From: Deltaproteobacteria bacterium
GTDB taxonomy: Bacteria; Desulfobacterota; Anaeroferrophillalia; Anaeroferrophillales; Tharpellaceae
Direction of reading: 5' to 3'
Assembly: GCA_030633185.1 (NCBI GenBank)
Contig: DAOVTG010000160.1
Span: 1 to 5,864 of the forward strand
DNA: 5,864 nucleotides
Shown: in pieces, positions 1 through 5,864 of the stretch
Layout: every line of letters begins with the position of its first letter
Position numbering within the stretch: position 1 is the stretch's first letter
Translations under genes and position numbers: made by a program
Notes under the pieces: model-generated
Seen by the model: only the letters and a program-made list of their open reading frames with translations
Database searches by the model: none
What the model was told of the DNA's origin: nothing

Positions 1-1162
1 TATCATTTTTTGTTGTAATCGTTATGGAGATGGAACTTATATCATTTTCGGGGAGATTCGCGCTTGTAATAACGACAATTTTTTTAACCAGTTCTTGAAT
101 TTTTGGGTCGCCAATTTGTTCTTTGCTGAAATCTTTCAATCGGGGTTTAACCCTTTCTAACGCCACCGCGACGGTGTAAGGAATGCTGAACTGGGCATCA
201 ACCTGGGGATCAGTGCGGAGCTGGAAAGGTCTACCCACCATGCCGGCAACCATGGTTGAGGCGGTAATGGTTACCTGCTCAATCTTGTCGGCATTGATTG
301 AGTGGGATTGTTGTAAGGCCAGCGCCGCATCGATGGCGCCATGGGTCATTCGGCATGAAGGGTAAGGTTTGAGGCTTAAATCCATAATCCCAAAATGTTG
401 GCCCAGATCTTTGCTAACCTTTTCCGTTTGACATTTTCCTCCTTCATACAGGTTGAAAAAACCATATTCACCGGTGAAGGGAGAGGTGGCTCCGGTGATT
501 CCGTTTTGGGCAAGTTTCGCGCTGAAGACTCCGGCCCGAGCCGCAAAAGCCGGCTGCATGCGTTTGACCAGACTGCCATCCACCAAGCACTGGGCGTTGC
601 CGGCCGTTTGACTGTAGACGATACCAAAGGTATTTTGAATCTGTTCCAGAGGTAAATCAAGGATCTTTGCCGCTGCCGCTGCGGCTCCGAAACTGCCGCA
701 AGTTGCGGTCCGAATCCAGGAAAGAGGAGTATTTATCGCGCTTGCCAGTCGGCAGATAATATCCACGCCTAAAATTGTTGCAGTCAGCAATTGGCGGCCG
801 GAAGCAGCCGAAACTTCCCCCAGCGCCAGGGCGGCCGGGAAAACCGAAACCATAGTATGGAGAGCGGAACTGTCCAGGGTGTCGTCAAAATCGAGAGCAT
901 GCATCATCGTGGAGTTGACGAAGGCGGCATCGCCAGGCCCGGCTCTCAAATCGTGAGTTATGATAGTCGCCCCTGGCTGAGTTTCCCGGTTCCAACTGGA
1001 GATTGTTTGAATCACTTCTCGACAGCCGGGGGCTTGCCATCCCGCAATTCCCACTCCGAGCACATCTAAAATAAGATGTTTTGCTTTTTCAATGGTTTGG
1101 GGTGGCAGATCATCGAACGATGATTGCCAGATATAGGCCGATAGCTCCCGGTTTAACGACAT
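1..1162 (-). CDS. MmgE/PrpD family protein, C-terminally truncated by the window
   Basis: I translated this by hand from ATG at 1162; the frame stays open to base 1, giving 387 residues of a family usually about 450 long, so roughly the last 60-70 residues are missing. Family hallmarks seen: NSTMMHALDFDDT at 83-95, a following His102, GSLVKRMQP at 196-204, LKPYPSCRMTH at 264-274 and QFSIPYTVAVAL at 324-335. Asp91, Thr95, His102, Lys200 and Lys265 match, from memory of the family, active-site residues of cis-aconitate decarboxylase; the two lysines have the same 65-residue spacing. The family includes 2-methylcitrate dehydratase, cis-aconitate decarboxylase and iminodisuccinate epimerase, so the chemistry is probably on a polycarboxylate, but the reaction is undetermined. 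There is no signal peptide, so it is cytoplasmic. It starts 3 nt after the permease stop and its Shine-Dalgarno lies inside the permease gene, so it is co-translated with the transporter and probably acts on the imported solute. Confidence 0.93.
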   Translation of the reverse strand, partial: MSLNRELSAYIWQSSFDDLPPQTIEKAKHLILDVLGVGIAGWQAPGCREVIQTISSWNRETQPGATIITHDLRAGPGDAAFVNSTMMHALDFDDTLDSSALHTMVSVFPAALALGEVSAASGRQLLTATILGVDIICRLASAINTPLSWIRTATCGSFGAAAAAAKILDLPLEQIQNTFGIVYSQTAGNAQCLVDGSLVKRMQPAFAARAGVFSAKLAQNGITGATSPFTGEYGFFNLYEGGKCQTEKVSKDLGQHFGIMDLSLKPYPSCRMTHGAIDAALALQQSHSINADKIEQVTITASTMVAGMVGRPFQLRTDPQVDAQFSIPYTVAVALERVKPRLKDFSKEQIGDPKIQELVKKIVVITSANLPENDISSISITITTKND

Positions 1163-1165
1163 TTT

Positions 1166-3052
1166 TTAACTCCTGATGCGCCGGTTTTTTTGTAGTAGTG
1201 GCATTCGTTTTAATTGCCATAAAATAATAGCCGCAACCACAAATATGCCGACCACATTAAACTGGTAGTAGGGCACAACCAGGCCGAGGCAGGCAACGGC
1301 CAGGAGAAGACGGAAAGCTACCGGGAGGATGCCTTCGAGATAGTTTTGCACACAGACCGACAGGGCATAGACGGCAATCAGGGCGCAAAGAGCACTCCAG
1401 GCAATCTCCCACCAGGAACCGATAAAGAGCAAAGCGTTGTTGTAGACAAAAATGTAGGGCAGGATAAAAATAGTTATGGCCAGTCGGCAGGCTGTAAAGG
1501 CCGTTTTCATCATCGGAGCCCCCGAGATGCCGGCGGCAATAAAAGCGTCGGGAGCCATGGGTGGTGTGATCCCGGCAACAATCGAGAAATAGAAGACGTA
1601 AAGGTGGGCCGCCAGAGGATAAACGCCCATGTCGATCAGGGCCGGTACGACTAAAATTGCGAGGACGATATAGGCGGCGACCGGGGGTACGCCCATGCCC
1701 AGAAGGATAGATGCCAGCATCGTAAAAAATAGCAGCAACAACAAGTTTCCATGGGCCAGTTCGATGAGAATTGACGACATCATCAAGCCCAGGCCGGTCA
1801 GGGTGACCATGCCGACAACGACTCCGGCCAGGGCGAGAATGGCGATAACCGGCAGGGCTGTGTAGGCTCCTTTTTCCAGCCCACTCAGTATCTGTTTGAC
1901 GGTCATCCGTTTTCCCGGACGAATGCTGGTGGCGATGAAGATGCTGATGTTGGCCCAGAATGCGGCTCGGGTTACCGAGGTTTTGGCAAAAACAATAAAA
2001 TAGATTAAGACGGCCACCGGGATGAGAAAGTGCCAACCTTCTTTCAAGGTTTTTTTAAGTGGTGGAATCTCGGCTTTGGGGACTCCCTTGAGGCCGTTCT
2101 TCTGGGCTTCAAGATCGATCATGATAAAAAGACCCAGGTAGTAGAGTATGGCGGTGAGGCTGGCAGCCTTGATAATGGCAAAGTAGCCGACCCCTAAGTT
2201 CTCCATGATAATGAAAACGGCACTCCCCATAATCGGCGGCATCAGCAGCCCGCCGGCACTGGCAACCGTTTCCACGGCTCCGGCAAAAGTGGGGGAATAG
2301 CCGGTTTTTTTCATTAATGGAATGGTGATCTGGCCGGTGCCGGCAACATTGGCCGTGCCGCTGCCCGAAAGCATGCCGAACATAGAACTGGCGACCACCG
2401 CGACTTTGGCTGGGCCGCCTCGGACGTGGCCTAAAAATCCGTAGGCGAGATCGATAAAAAAATCGCCGCCCCCAGCTTCACGCAGCATCGCACCAAAGAG
2501 AATAAAAAGGAAAATAAAGGTTGCCGAGATCCCGGCCAGCATGCCGAAGATGCCGTCGGTGGTGATGAACATGCTGCCGATAATACGTTCCCACTCGTAA
2601 TCTTTGTGGGCCAGGATGTCGGGCAGCATTTCTCCAAAGCGGGCGTATAGAAGTATGGTCATGGCCACCATGGGGAAGGCCCAGCCCACCGCCCTCCGCG
2701 CCGCCTCGATCAAAAGAATGATCAGGGCGATGCCCATAATTAGTTCGTGTTGGGGCAGCGCAGTTCCTGCTGCCCCAACTTTTTTAAACCAGTTTAACAG
2801 GACATAGAGGCCAATGGCGACTATGGCTCCGGCTAAAATCTTAGAGAAGAGACCGGGCTTTTCCCGTGGAGCACCTTTGTGGAAAGGATAAACCAGAAAA
2901 ATGAGAACCGCACCGATAATAACGTGCGGCACCCGTTGGTTCATGGCTGTCAACTGAAATACCCCGGTATAGAGGTGAAACAAGCTTAAGCCTATAGCCA
3001 ACCAACGGGTAATAAAGCCGGTTACTGATCTTTTCTCTTGGTTGTCCGTCAT
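1166..3052 (-). CDS. TRAP transporter permease, fused small and large membrane subunits (TAXI type)
   Basis: A 628-residue, very hydrophobic inner-membrane protein. The N-terminal part (about 10-125) has four predicted helices, like the DctQ subunit. The part from about 125 to 540 is the DctM-like transport domain, with family motifs SGSGTANVAGTG (229-240), GGLLMPPIMGSA (267-278), LGMGVPP (451-457) and GITPPMAPDAFIAAGISG (494-511). Two or three more helices follow (about 547-615) before a basic cytoplasmic tail. Fused QM permeases of this size are the usual partner of TAXI binding proteins. TRAP systems are secondary transporters, typically ion-driven, taking up organic acids delivered by the periplasmic receptor. 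The ATG at 3052-3050 shares its first base with the TAA stop of the binding-protein gene, and AAAGG at 3066-3062 can serve as a weak ribosome site, so translation is probably coupled. The substrate is not predictable from this sequence. The gene looks intact. Confidence 0.95.
   Translation of the reverse strand: MTDNQEKRSVTGFITRWLAIGLSLFHLYTGVFQLTAMNQRVPHVIIGAVLIFLVYPFHKGAPREKPGLFSKILAGAIVAIGLYVLLNWFKKVGAAGTALPQHELIMGIALIILLIEAARRAVGWAFPMVAMTILLYARFGEMLPDILAHKDYEWERIIGSMFITTDGIFGMLAGISATFIFLFILFGAMLREAGGGDFFIDLAYGFLGHVRGGPAKVAVVASSMFGMLSGSGTANVAGTGQITIPLMKKTGYSPTFAGAVETVASAGGLLMPPIMGSAVFIIMENLGVGYFAIIKAASLTAILYYLGLFIMIDLEAQKNGLKGVPKAEIPPLKKTLKEGWHFLIPVAVLIYFIVFAKTSVTRAAFWANISIFIATSIRPGKRMTVKQILSGLEKGAYTALPVIAILALAGVVVGMVTLTGLGLMMSSILIELAHGNLLLLLFFTMLASILLGMGVPPVAAYIVLAILVVPALIDMGVYPLAAHLYVFYFSIVAGITPPMAPDAFIAAGISGAPMMKTAFTACRLAITIFILPYIFVYNNALLFIGSWWEIAWSALCALIAVYALSVCVQNYLEGILPVAFRLLLAVACLGLVVPYYQFNVVGIFVVAAIILWQLKRMPLLQKNRRIRS
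1170..1174 (-). promoter_or_regulatory. Ribosome binding site of the MmgE/PrpD gene, inside the permease gene
   Basis: AGGAG on the minus strand sits 7 nt before the ATG at 1162. It overlaps the last two sense codons of the permease, whose TAA stop is at 1168-1166. This fixes the enzyme's start and suggests translational coupling with the permease. Confidence 0.8.
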
Positions 3053-4029
3053 TATTTTTTGCCTTTGGTTTCCCAGACACCCTTCTCTTTATAGTATTTG
3101 ATGGCTCCAGGATGAAAAGTGGTGGGTACGGCTTCAGAGCCGTAAAAAGCATTTTTTACAGTGTACATTTTGGCCATCGGATGAATAGCATTTCTCCTCT
3201 TGTCATTATCGTAAACGGCTTTGATTATCTGGTAGACAAGTTCCTCTGACATGGATGCGCTACAGATCCACATTTGTGGTGAACAGTAGGTCTGCACGTC
3301 GTGATCAATTCCTTTGTAGGTTTTAGCCGGAATAGTTGTGAGCTGAAAAACAGGATTCCCTTTTTGCAGGGTTTTGTAATCAGCGCTCGAAGTTTCTATG
3401 AGGCGTAGAGGGATATCTCGCGCTAGTTCCATGATGGCTGCCACCGGTGTGCCGGCTGCAATAATACCGGCATCAATGGTGTTGTCGCGGATACCTGTGA
3501 TGATCTCGGAAAAGGAGACATATTTGGGTTTAAAATCATCAAACGTAAGACCCCATCCTTTTTCCAAGGCGTCCTTTGCAAAGAGGTTGAGGGTGGCGCT
3601 GCCGGCGGGACCGACCCCAATCCGCTGACCTTTAAAATCGTTAAATGTTTTGATCTGGGAATCTTTTCTGGCGAGCCAGTGGGTGTCGCTGGTATGACCA
3701 ATAGAGATCAACCTGATAGAGGATATATCAATGTTTCGCTCCTTAAGCTTGGTCAGGGTCCCCATAGATGCCAGACCCATATCCATTTTGCCCCGGCTGA
3801 TCAGGGTTGCATTCTCAAGAGATGCGGCAGTGGATTCGGCCGTCACCCGAACTCCGGGGACTTCCTTGTTGATAATGCTGGCAAAACCGGCACCGAGAAA
3901 ATAGTAAGTGCCGGCCGGGCTGCCGGTACCGAATGAGATAAACTTTAAGCGAGCACTTGCTGGTGTAGGCAGTGCCAGCGCAATAGAAAAGCAGCAAATG
4001 ATTATGAAAGTAAGAGCATTCTTTTTCAT
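3052..4029 (-). CDS. TAXI family TRAP transporter solute-binding protein
   Basis: A 325-residue secreted protein of normal length for the TAXI (TRAP-associated extracytoplasmic immunogenic) family. A Sec signal peptide covers residues 1-26: MKK, a hydrophobic core from about 6 to 20, then a predicted cut after ASA at 24-26. Family signatures are GTGSPAGTYYFLGAGF (34-49), STAASLEN (66-73), a DFKGQRIGVGPAGSATLN stretch (131-148) and HPGAIKYYKEKGVW (306-319). It should bind the solute in the periplasm and hand it to the fused permease encoded next, whose start codon overlaps this stop by one base. The start at 4029 is supported by AAGGAG at 4042-4037, 7 nt upstream. Few TAXI ligands are known, glutamate-like acids among them; the neighbouring MmgE/PrpD gene suggests a carboxylate here. 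Mature Cys249 and Cys256 are the only cysteines after the signal peptide and could pair. Confidence 0.95.
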   Translation of the reverse strand: MKKNALTFIIICCFSIALALPTPASARLKFISFGTGSPAGTYYFLGAGFASIINKEVPGVRVTAESTAASLENATLISRGKMDMGLASMGTLTKLKERNIDISSIRLISIGHTSDTHWLARKDSQIKTFNDFKGQRIGVGPAGSATLNLFAKDALEKGWGLTFDDFKPKYVSFSEIITGIRDNTIDAGIIAAGTPVAAIMELARDIPLRLIETSSADYKTLQKGNPVFQLTTIPAKTYKGIDHDVQTYCSPQMWICSASMSEELVYQIIKAVYDNDKRRNAIHPMAKMYTVKNAFYGSEAVPTTFHPGAIKYYKEKGVWETKGKK

Positions 4030-4118
4030 GGATAAACTCCTTGTTTTTCTGCAATTGTTATAAGGTTTCGTGGTTTTCTCCGATTATTAGAGCCGGTTCC
4101 TGTTTGGCTGTGCGCCGG
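4030..4118 (-). other. 89-nt spacer between the secreted protein gene and the TAXI gene
   Basis: No terminator-like hairpin with a T-tract and no convincing promoter are visible, so the two genes are probably co-transcribed. The only structured feature before the AAGGAG ribosome site (4042-4037) is a 7-bp direct repeat AACCGGC (minus strand; 4120-4114 and 4098-4092), 22 bp apart. Confidence 0.6.
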
Positions 4119-4523
4119 TTACAGCTCCTGTACCATGATCGAGTATTCAGATGGTAGTTCATGGAAATACATGGGGAAAGTTCGGCTTAACTCCTCTCCC
4201 GCTTTTATGACTGGGGGTTTCCCTTTGCGAGGATAAAAACCACCACCGGCAACCCCGTCCGGAAGGAAGATGGCGAGACGAAAGCGTTTGTCCCCTTTCG
4301 AGATGTTTTTGATTTTGACATCAAAATGGAGTCGCGGAGCACCTTTGTATTTCTTCATATAATAGGAGACACTGGTAACCTGGATTGAAGGGCAGAGATC
4401 AAAACTGATGGATACCTGTTCTGCCGCCTGAGGGGCTTCGGCTTTCTCGGCTGCATAGCTGGTACAAAACATTCCTGCGACAAGCAACGTTGTTAACAAC
4501 CATAAGATTTTGCTTTTCTTCAT
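4119..4523 (-). CDS. Small secreted protein of unknown function, first gene of the TRAP operon
   Basis: I do not recognise this family. It is 134 residues from ATG at 4523. A GTG one codon upstream (4526) is in frame, but AAGGAG at 4536-4531 is 7 nt from the ATG and only 4 nt from the GTG, and 7 nt is also the spacing of the other two well-spaced genes here. Residues 1-24 are a Sec signal peptide: KKSK, a core ILWLLTTLLVAGMF, and a likely cut after SYA (22-24). Cys20 follows GMF, which is not a lipobox, so it is probably not a lipoprotein. The mature part begins with an Ala/Glu-rich linker (25-35). It then alternates hydrophobic and charged residues as in a beta-sandwich, with a distinctive core around FLPDGVAGGGFYPRKGKPP (86-104). 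It probably acts in the periplasm alongside the transporter 89 nt downstream; any accessory role in ligand capture is inference. Confidence 0.85.
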   Translation of the reverse strand: MKKSKILWLLTTLLVAGMFCTSYAAEKAEAPQAAEQVSISFDLCPSIQVTSVSYYMKKYKGAPRLHFDVKIKNISKGDKRFRLAIFLPDGVAGGGFYPRKGKPPVIKAGEELSRTFPMYFHELPSEYSIMVQEL

Positions 4524-4530
4524 CACTCTT

Positions 4531-4538
4531 CTCCTTTT
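4531..4538 (-). promoter_or_regulatory. Ribosome binding site that selects the ATG at 4523
   Basis: AAAAGGAG on the minus strand ends 7 nt before ATG 4523 and 4 nt before the alternative GTG 4526. The spacing favours ATG, so the protein most likely begins MKKSK. Confidence 0.75.
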
Positions 4539-4559
4539 GCTTTAGGGTTTTCTGATTGT

Positions 4560-4601
4560 CTCATTATACAATAGAAACACAGATTTGAATTGTATAATGA
4601 G
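4560..4601. repeat. Perfect 13-bp inverted repeat with a 16-nt spacer in the operon leader
   Basis: CTCATTATACAAT (4560-4572) is the exact reverse complement of ATTGTATAATGAG (4589-4601). Neither strand has a T-tract after it, so it does not look like an intrinsic terminator. It lies between the predicted sigma-54 promoter and the ribosome site, so it could be an operator for a dimeric regulator or an AU-rich hairpin in the mRNA leader. Each arm contains TATAAT on one strand; on the minus strand this is at 4568-4563, but I find no good -35 box for it. Confidence 0.75.
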
Positions 4602-4615
4602 CAAACACTATACCG
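4600..4615 (-). promoter_or_regulatory. Second sigma-54-like -24/-12 element, 17 bp downstream of the first
   Basis: The minus strand reads CGGTATAGTGTTTGCT, with GG and GC again 10 bp apart and a good TTTGCT -12 half but a weaker -24 half. It overlaps the outer end of the inverted repeat at 4601. It may be an alternative promoter or a chance match; the element at 4617-4633 fits better. Confidence 0.35.
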
Positions 4616-4616
4616 C

Positions 4617-4633
4617 GGCAACGGTATTTCCAG
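4617..4633 (-). promoter_or_regulatory. Candidate sigma-54 promoter (-24/-12), best match
   Basis: The minus strand reads CTGGAAATACCGTTGCC. Set against the known consensus YTGGCAC-N5-TTGCW, it keeps CTGG, the A two bases further on, and TTGC, with exactly 10 bp between the invariant GG and GC. It faces the small secreted protein gene, about 95 bp upstream of its ATG, which predicts transcription starting near 4606. A sigma-54 activator is encoded immediately upstream, so the element is in the expected context. There is no experimental support. Confidence 0.6.
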
Positions 4634-4785
4634 TTTTGCAGCTAACAAATGATAAGTCAGTGTTAACCTGTTGCTTTTCTGGGTCTTTTCTCGGTTAAGG
4701 GATGTTTAGGCAGGGGTTATGCTTGAAGTGTTGCGGCGGGCTAGTGTCTATTAATTGAACAGTTGTTTTATTTTGGGACGCTACA

Positions 4786-4794
4786 TGTCGGACA
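4786..4794. promoter_or_regulatory. Possible upstream activator site (short palindrome)
   Basis: TGTCGGACA is a perfect palindrome around a central G. It lies about 155 bp upstream of the -24 element, a usual distance for enhancer sites of sigma-54 activators. A related TGTCCGACT lies at 4845-4853 inside the activator gene. This rests on short matches only. Confidence 0.25.
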
Positions 4795-4805
4795 GCCTCC
4801 TGCCA

Positions 4806-5864
4806 TCACAGTTTATTTATTTTACTTATTTTACGGTAGAGAGTTGTCCGACTGATACCCAGACGGCGAGCACTTTCACTGATATTGTGGTTGCACTCTT
4901 TGAGGGTGTGCAGAATAATATTTTTTTCCTGTTCCACTAAGAGGGTTTTCTTGCAGTGGTCATCCTTCGCTATGGTGTCAGGGGTCGATGCTTGGTCGGC
5001 ATGATAATAATGTTGATCTTCACGGATGATTTTATCAATATTTTCAGCTACATCTTTCTCGCTTTCACATAAGAGTGCTAATCGGCCCATAAAATTTTGC
5101 ATCTCTCTGACATTTCCATGCCAGGGAATTTCTTGAAGACGTTTAATCGAAGATGCCGGCAGGGGAAATGGTTTTTTAGAGAATTTTCTGCGAAGATCGC
5201 CAAAAATTACCTGGGCGAGCTCCGGAATATCTTCTTTTCGTTCCTGCAATCGGGGCAAACTAATGCAGAGTTGATTAAGACGGTAATAAAGGTCGGGGCG
5301 AAACCGCTTCTCCTCCAGATCTCGAAAAATGTCCTGATTGGCTGCAGCGATTATTTTGACGTCAATGGGGATGATGTGAGCTCCCCCGACTCTCATCACC
5401 TCTCGTTCTTGCAACACTCGGAGTAACTTTGTTTGCAGGTTGAGGGGGATAGTATTGATTTCGTCAAGTAGAATGGTTCCGTGTTGGGCCAGTTCAAAAA
5501 GACCGGGTTTTCCACCTTTGCGGGCTCCGGTAAAGGCCCCTTCTTCGTAGCCGAAGAGTTCGCTTTCCAGGAGATTATCCGGCAAAACGCTGCAATTGAT
5601 GGCAATAAAAGGCCCCCGGTGCCGAGGACTGAGATTATGAATAGATTGAGCCAAAACCTCTTTACCGGTGCCGGTTTCACCGATCAGCAAGATTATCAGA
5701 TCAACTTGGGCATACTGTTTGGCTTCTCTGATAATGTCTTTCATGCGGGGGCTGTTGGCCACGAAATGGTCAATTGTGTACTGGGCCTTGAACCCTTTTT
5801 TCCGTAGAGCCTTTCTGATTTTGTTGTCCATTTTCTGGATTTCCGAAGCCTGCCGGAAGGTGCA
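4806..5864 (-). CDS. Sigma-54-dependent transcriptional activator, N-terminus outside the window
   Basis: The 352 visible residues run off the upper edge: the frame stays open for 11 codons above the Met at 5831, and no Shine-Dalgarno precedes that Met, so it is internal. Numbering from that Met, the AAA+ domain has Walker A GETGTGKE (51-58), the sigma-54-contacting GAFTGA loop (98-103), Walker B LLDEI (121-125) and the arginine region RFRPDLYYRLN (176-186). A Fis-type helix-turn-helix follows at about 302-338 (NISESARRLGISRTTLYRKI). The linker before the domain (EIQKMDNKIRKALRKKGF) is charged and helical and, from memory, resembles the one joining sensor or PAS domains to the AAA+ core in PrpR-type regulators. 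The protein should bind enhancer DNA and use ATP to open sigma-54 promoters. Small departures from consensus are AAANQD (162-167) for the usual AATN and PWHGNVREMQN (236-246) for PWPGNVREL. It probably controls the operon downstream on the same strand. Confidence 0.93.
   Translation of the reverse strand, partial: CTFRQASEIQKMDNKIRKALRKKGFKAQYTIDHFVANSPRMKDIIREAKQYAQVDLIILLIGETGTGKEVLAQSIHNLSPRHRGPFIAINCSVLPDNLLESELFGYEEGAFTGARKGGKPGLFELAQHGTILLDEINTIPLNLQTKLLRVLQEREVMRVGGAHIIPIDVKIIAAANQDIFRDLEEKRFRPDLYYRLNQLCISLPRLQERKEDIPELAQVIFGDLRRKFSKKPFPLPASSIKRLQEIPWHGNVREMQNFMGRLALLCESEKDVAENIDKIIREDQHYYHADQASTPDTIAKDDHCKKTLLVEQEKNIILHTLKECNHNISESARRLGISRTTLYRKISKINKL

Larger units (their letters stand above)
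4527..4805. other. Intergenic regulatory region between the activator and the TRAP operon
   Basis: No credible gene fills this gap of about 280 bp; the short plus-strand frame starting at 4755 lies mostly antisense to the activator. It holds two sigma-54-type elements (4600-4633), an inverted repeat (4560-4601) and a short palindrome (4786-4794). I see no GC-rich hairpin with a T-tract after the activator stop at 4806, so read-through from the activator into the operon is possible. A 6-bp inverted pair, TTAACC at 4663-4668 and GGTTAA at 4693-4698, has no T-run and is not convincing as a terminator. Confidence 0.8.

Noticed and set aside
376..660. Minus-strand frame of 94 codons
   Set aside because: It is a different frame within the MmgE/PrpD gene, whose own frame carries all the family signatures.
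183..1069. Several plus-strand frames of 60-92 codons
   Set aside because: They are antisense to the clear MmgE/PrpD coding sequence and show no motifs or ribosome sites.
1257..2036. 259-codon minus-strand open frame rich in Arg, Gly, His and Pro
   Set aside because: It lies wholly inside the TRAP permease gene in another frame; its composition is that of an out-of-frame reading and it lacks any family motif.
2841..3152. Minus-strand frame of 103 codons spanning the TAXI/permease junction
   Set aside because: It is out of frame with both well-supported genes, which already meet by a one-base stop/start overlap.
4092..4120. Direct repeat AACCGGC (minus strand), 22 bp apart, after the secreted protein gene
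   Set aside because: Only 7 bp are repeated and one copy overlaps the stop codon; no promoter or terminator is associated, so chance is likely.
4563..4568. TATAAT as a sigma-70 -10 box for the operon
   Set aside because: The hexamer is perfect, but at 17-18 bp spacing the -35 position reads AATTCA or CAATTC, and no extended -10 TGn is present; it may simply be part of the inverted repeat.
4560..4601. Inverted repeat as an intrinsic terminator of the activator gene
   Set aside because: The stem is AT-rich, has no following T-tract on either strand, and lies about 200 bp past the activator stop, close to the next gene.
4663..4698. TTAACC/GGTTAA inverted pair
   Set aside because: It is six base pairs across a 24-nt loop without a T-run, too weak to call a terminator or operator.
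4755..4940. Plus-strand frame of 61 codons in the intergenic region
   Set aside because: Most of it is antisense to the activator's helix-turn-helix, and there is no purine-rich ribosome site before its start.

Overview
The window reads as part of a bacterial chromosome, probably from an anaerobic proteobacterium-like lineage such as Desulfobacterota. That guess rests only on the gene set (a sigma-54 activator, a TAXI-type TRAP transporter and an MmgE/PrpD enzyme) and on moderate base composition; no marker gene fixes the taxon. All five genes lie on the minus strand, so transcription runs from high to low coordinates.

Layout in transcription order: (1) 5864-4806, the 3' part of a sigma-54-dependent activator (AAA+ domain plus Fis-type helix-turn-helix). 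Its reading frame is still open at the window edge, so the sensor domain lies outside. (2) 4805-4524, a non-coding gap of about 280 bp. It holds two overlapping sigma-54-type -24/-12 elements facing the next genes and a perfect 13-bp inverted repeat. (3) 4523-4119, a small secreted protein of unknown function. (4) 4029-3052, a TAXI-family periplasmic solute-binding protein. (5) 3052-1166, a fused TRAP permease (small and large membrane subunits in one chain), overlapping the binding protein by one base. (6) 1162-1, an MmgE/PrpD-family enzyme starting 3 nt after the permease stop and cut off at its C-terminus by the window.

Working model (inference): the activator senses a metabolite and, with sigma-54 RNA polymerase, switches on the downstream operon. 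The TAXI protein captures an organic acid in the periplasm, the TRAP permease brings it in with ion-gradient energy, and the MmgE/PrpD enzyme dehydrates, decarboxylates or epimerises it. The activator core resembles the PrpR-type and related PAS/sensor-linked family, and PrpD is the enzyme of the 2-methylcitrate pathway. The combination therefore suggests a dedicated uptake-and-catabolism unit for a branched or unsaturated polycarboxylate. The substrate cannot be read from the sequence. The least explained parts are the small secreted protein leading the operon and the inverted repeat in its leader.
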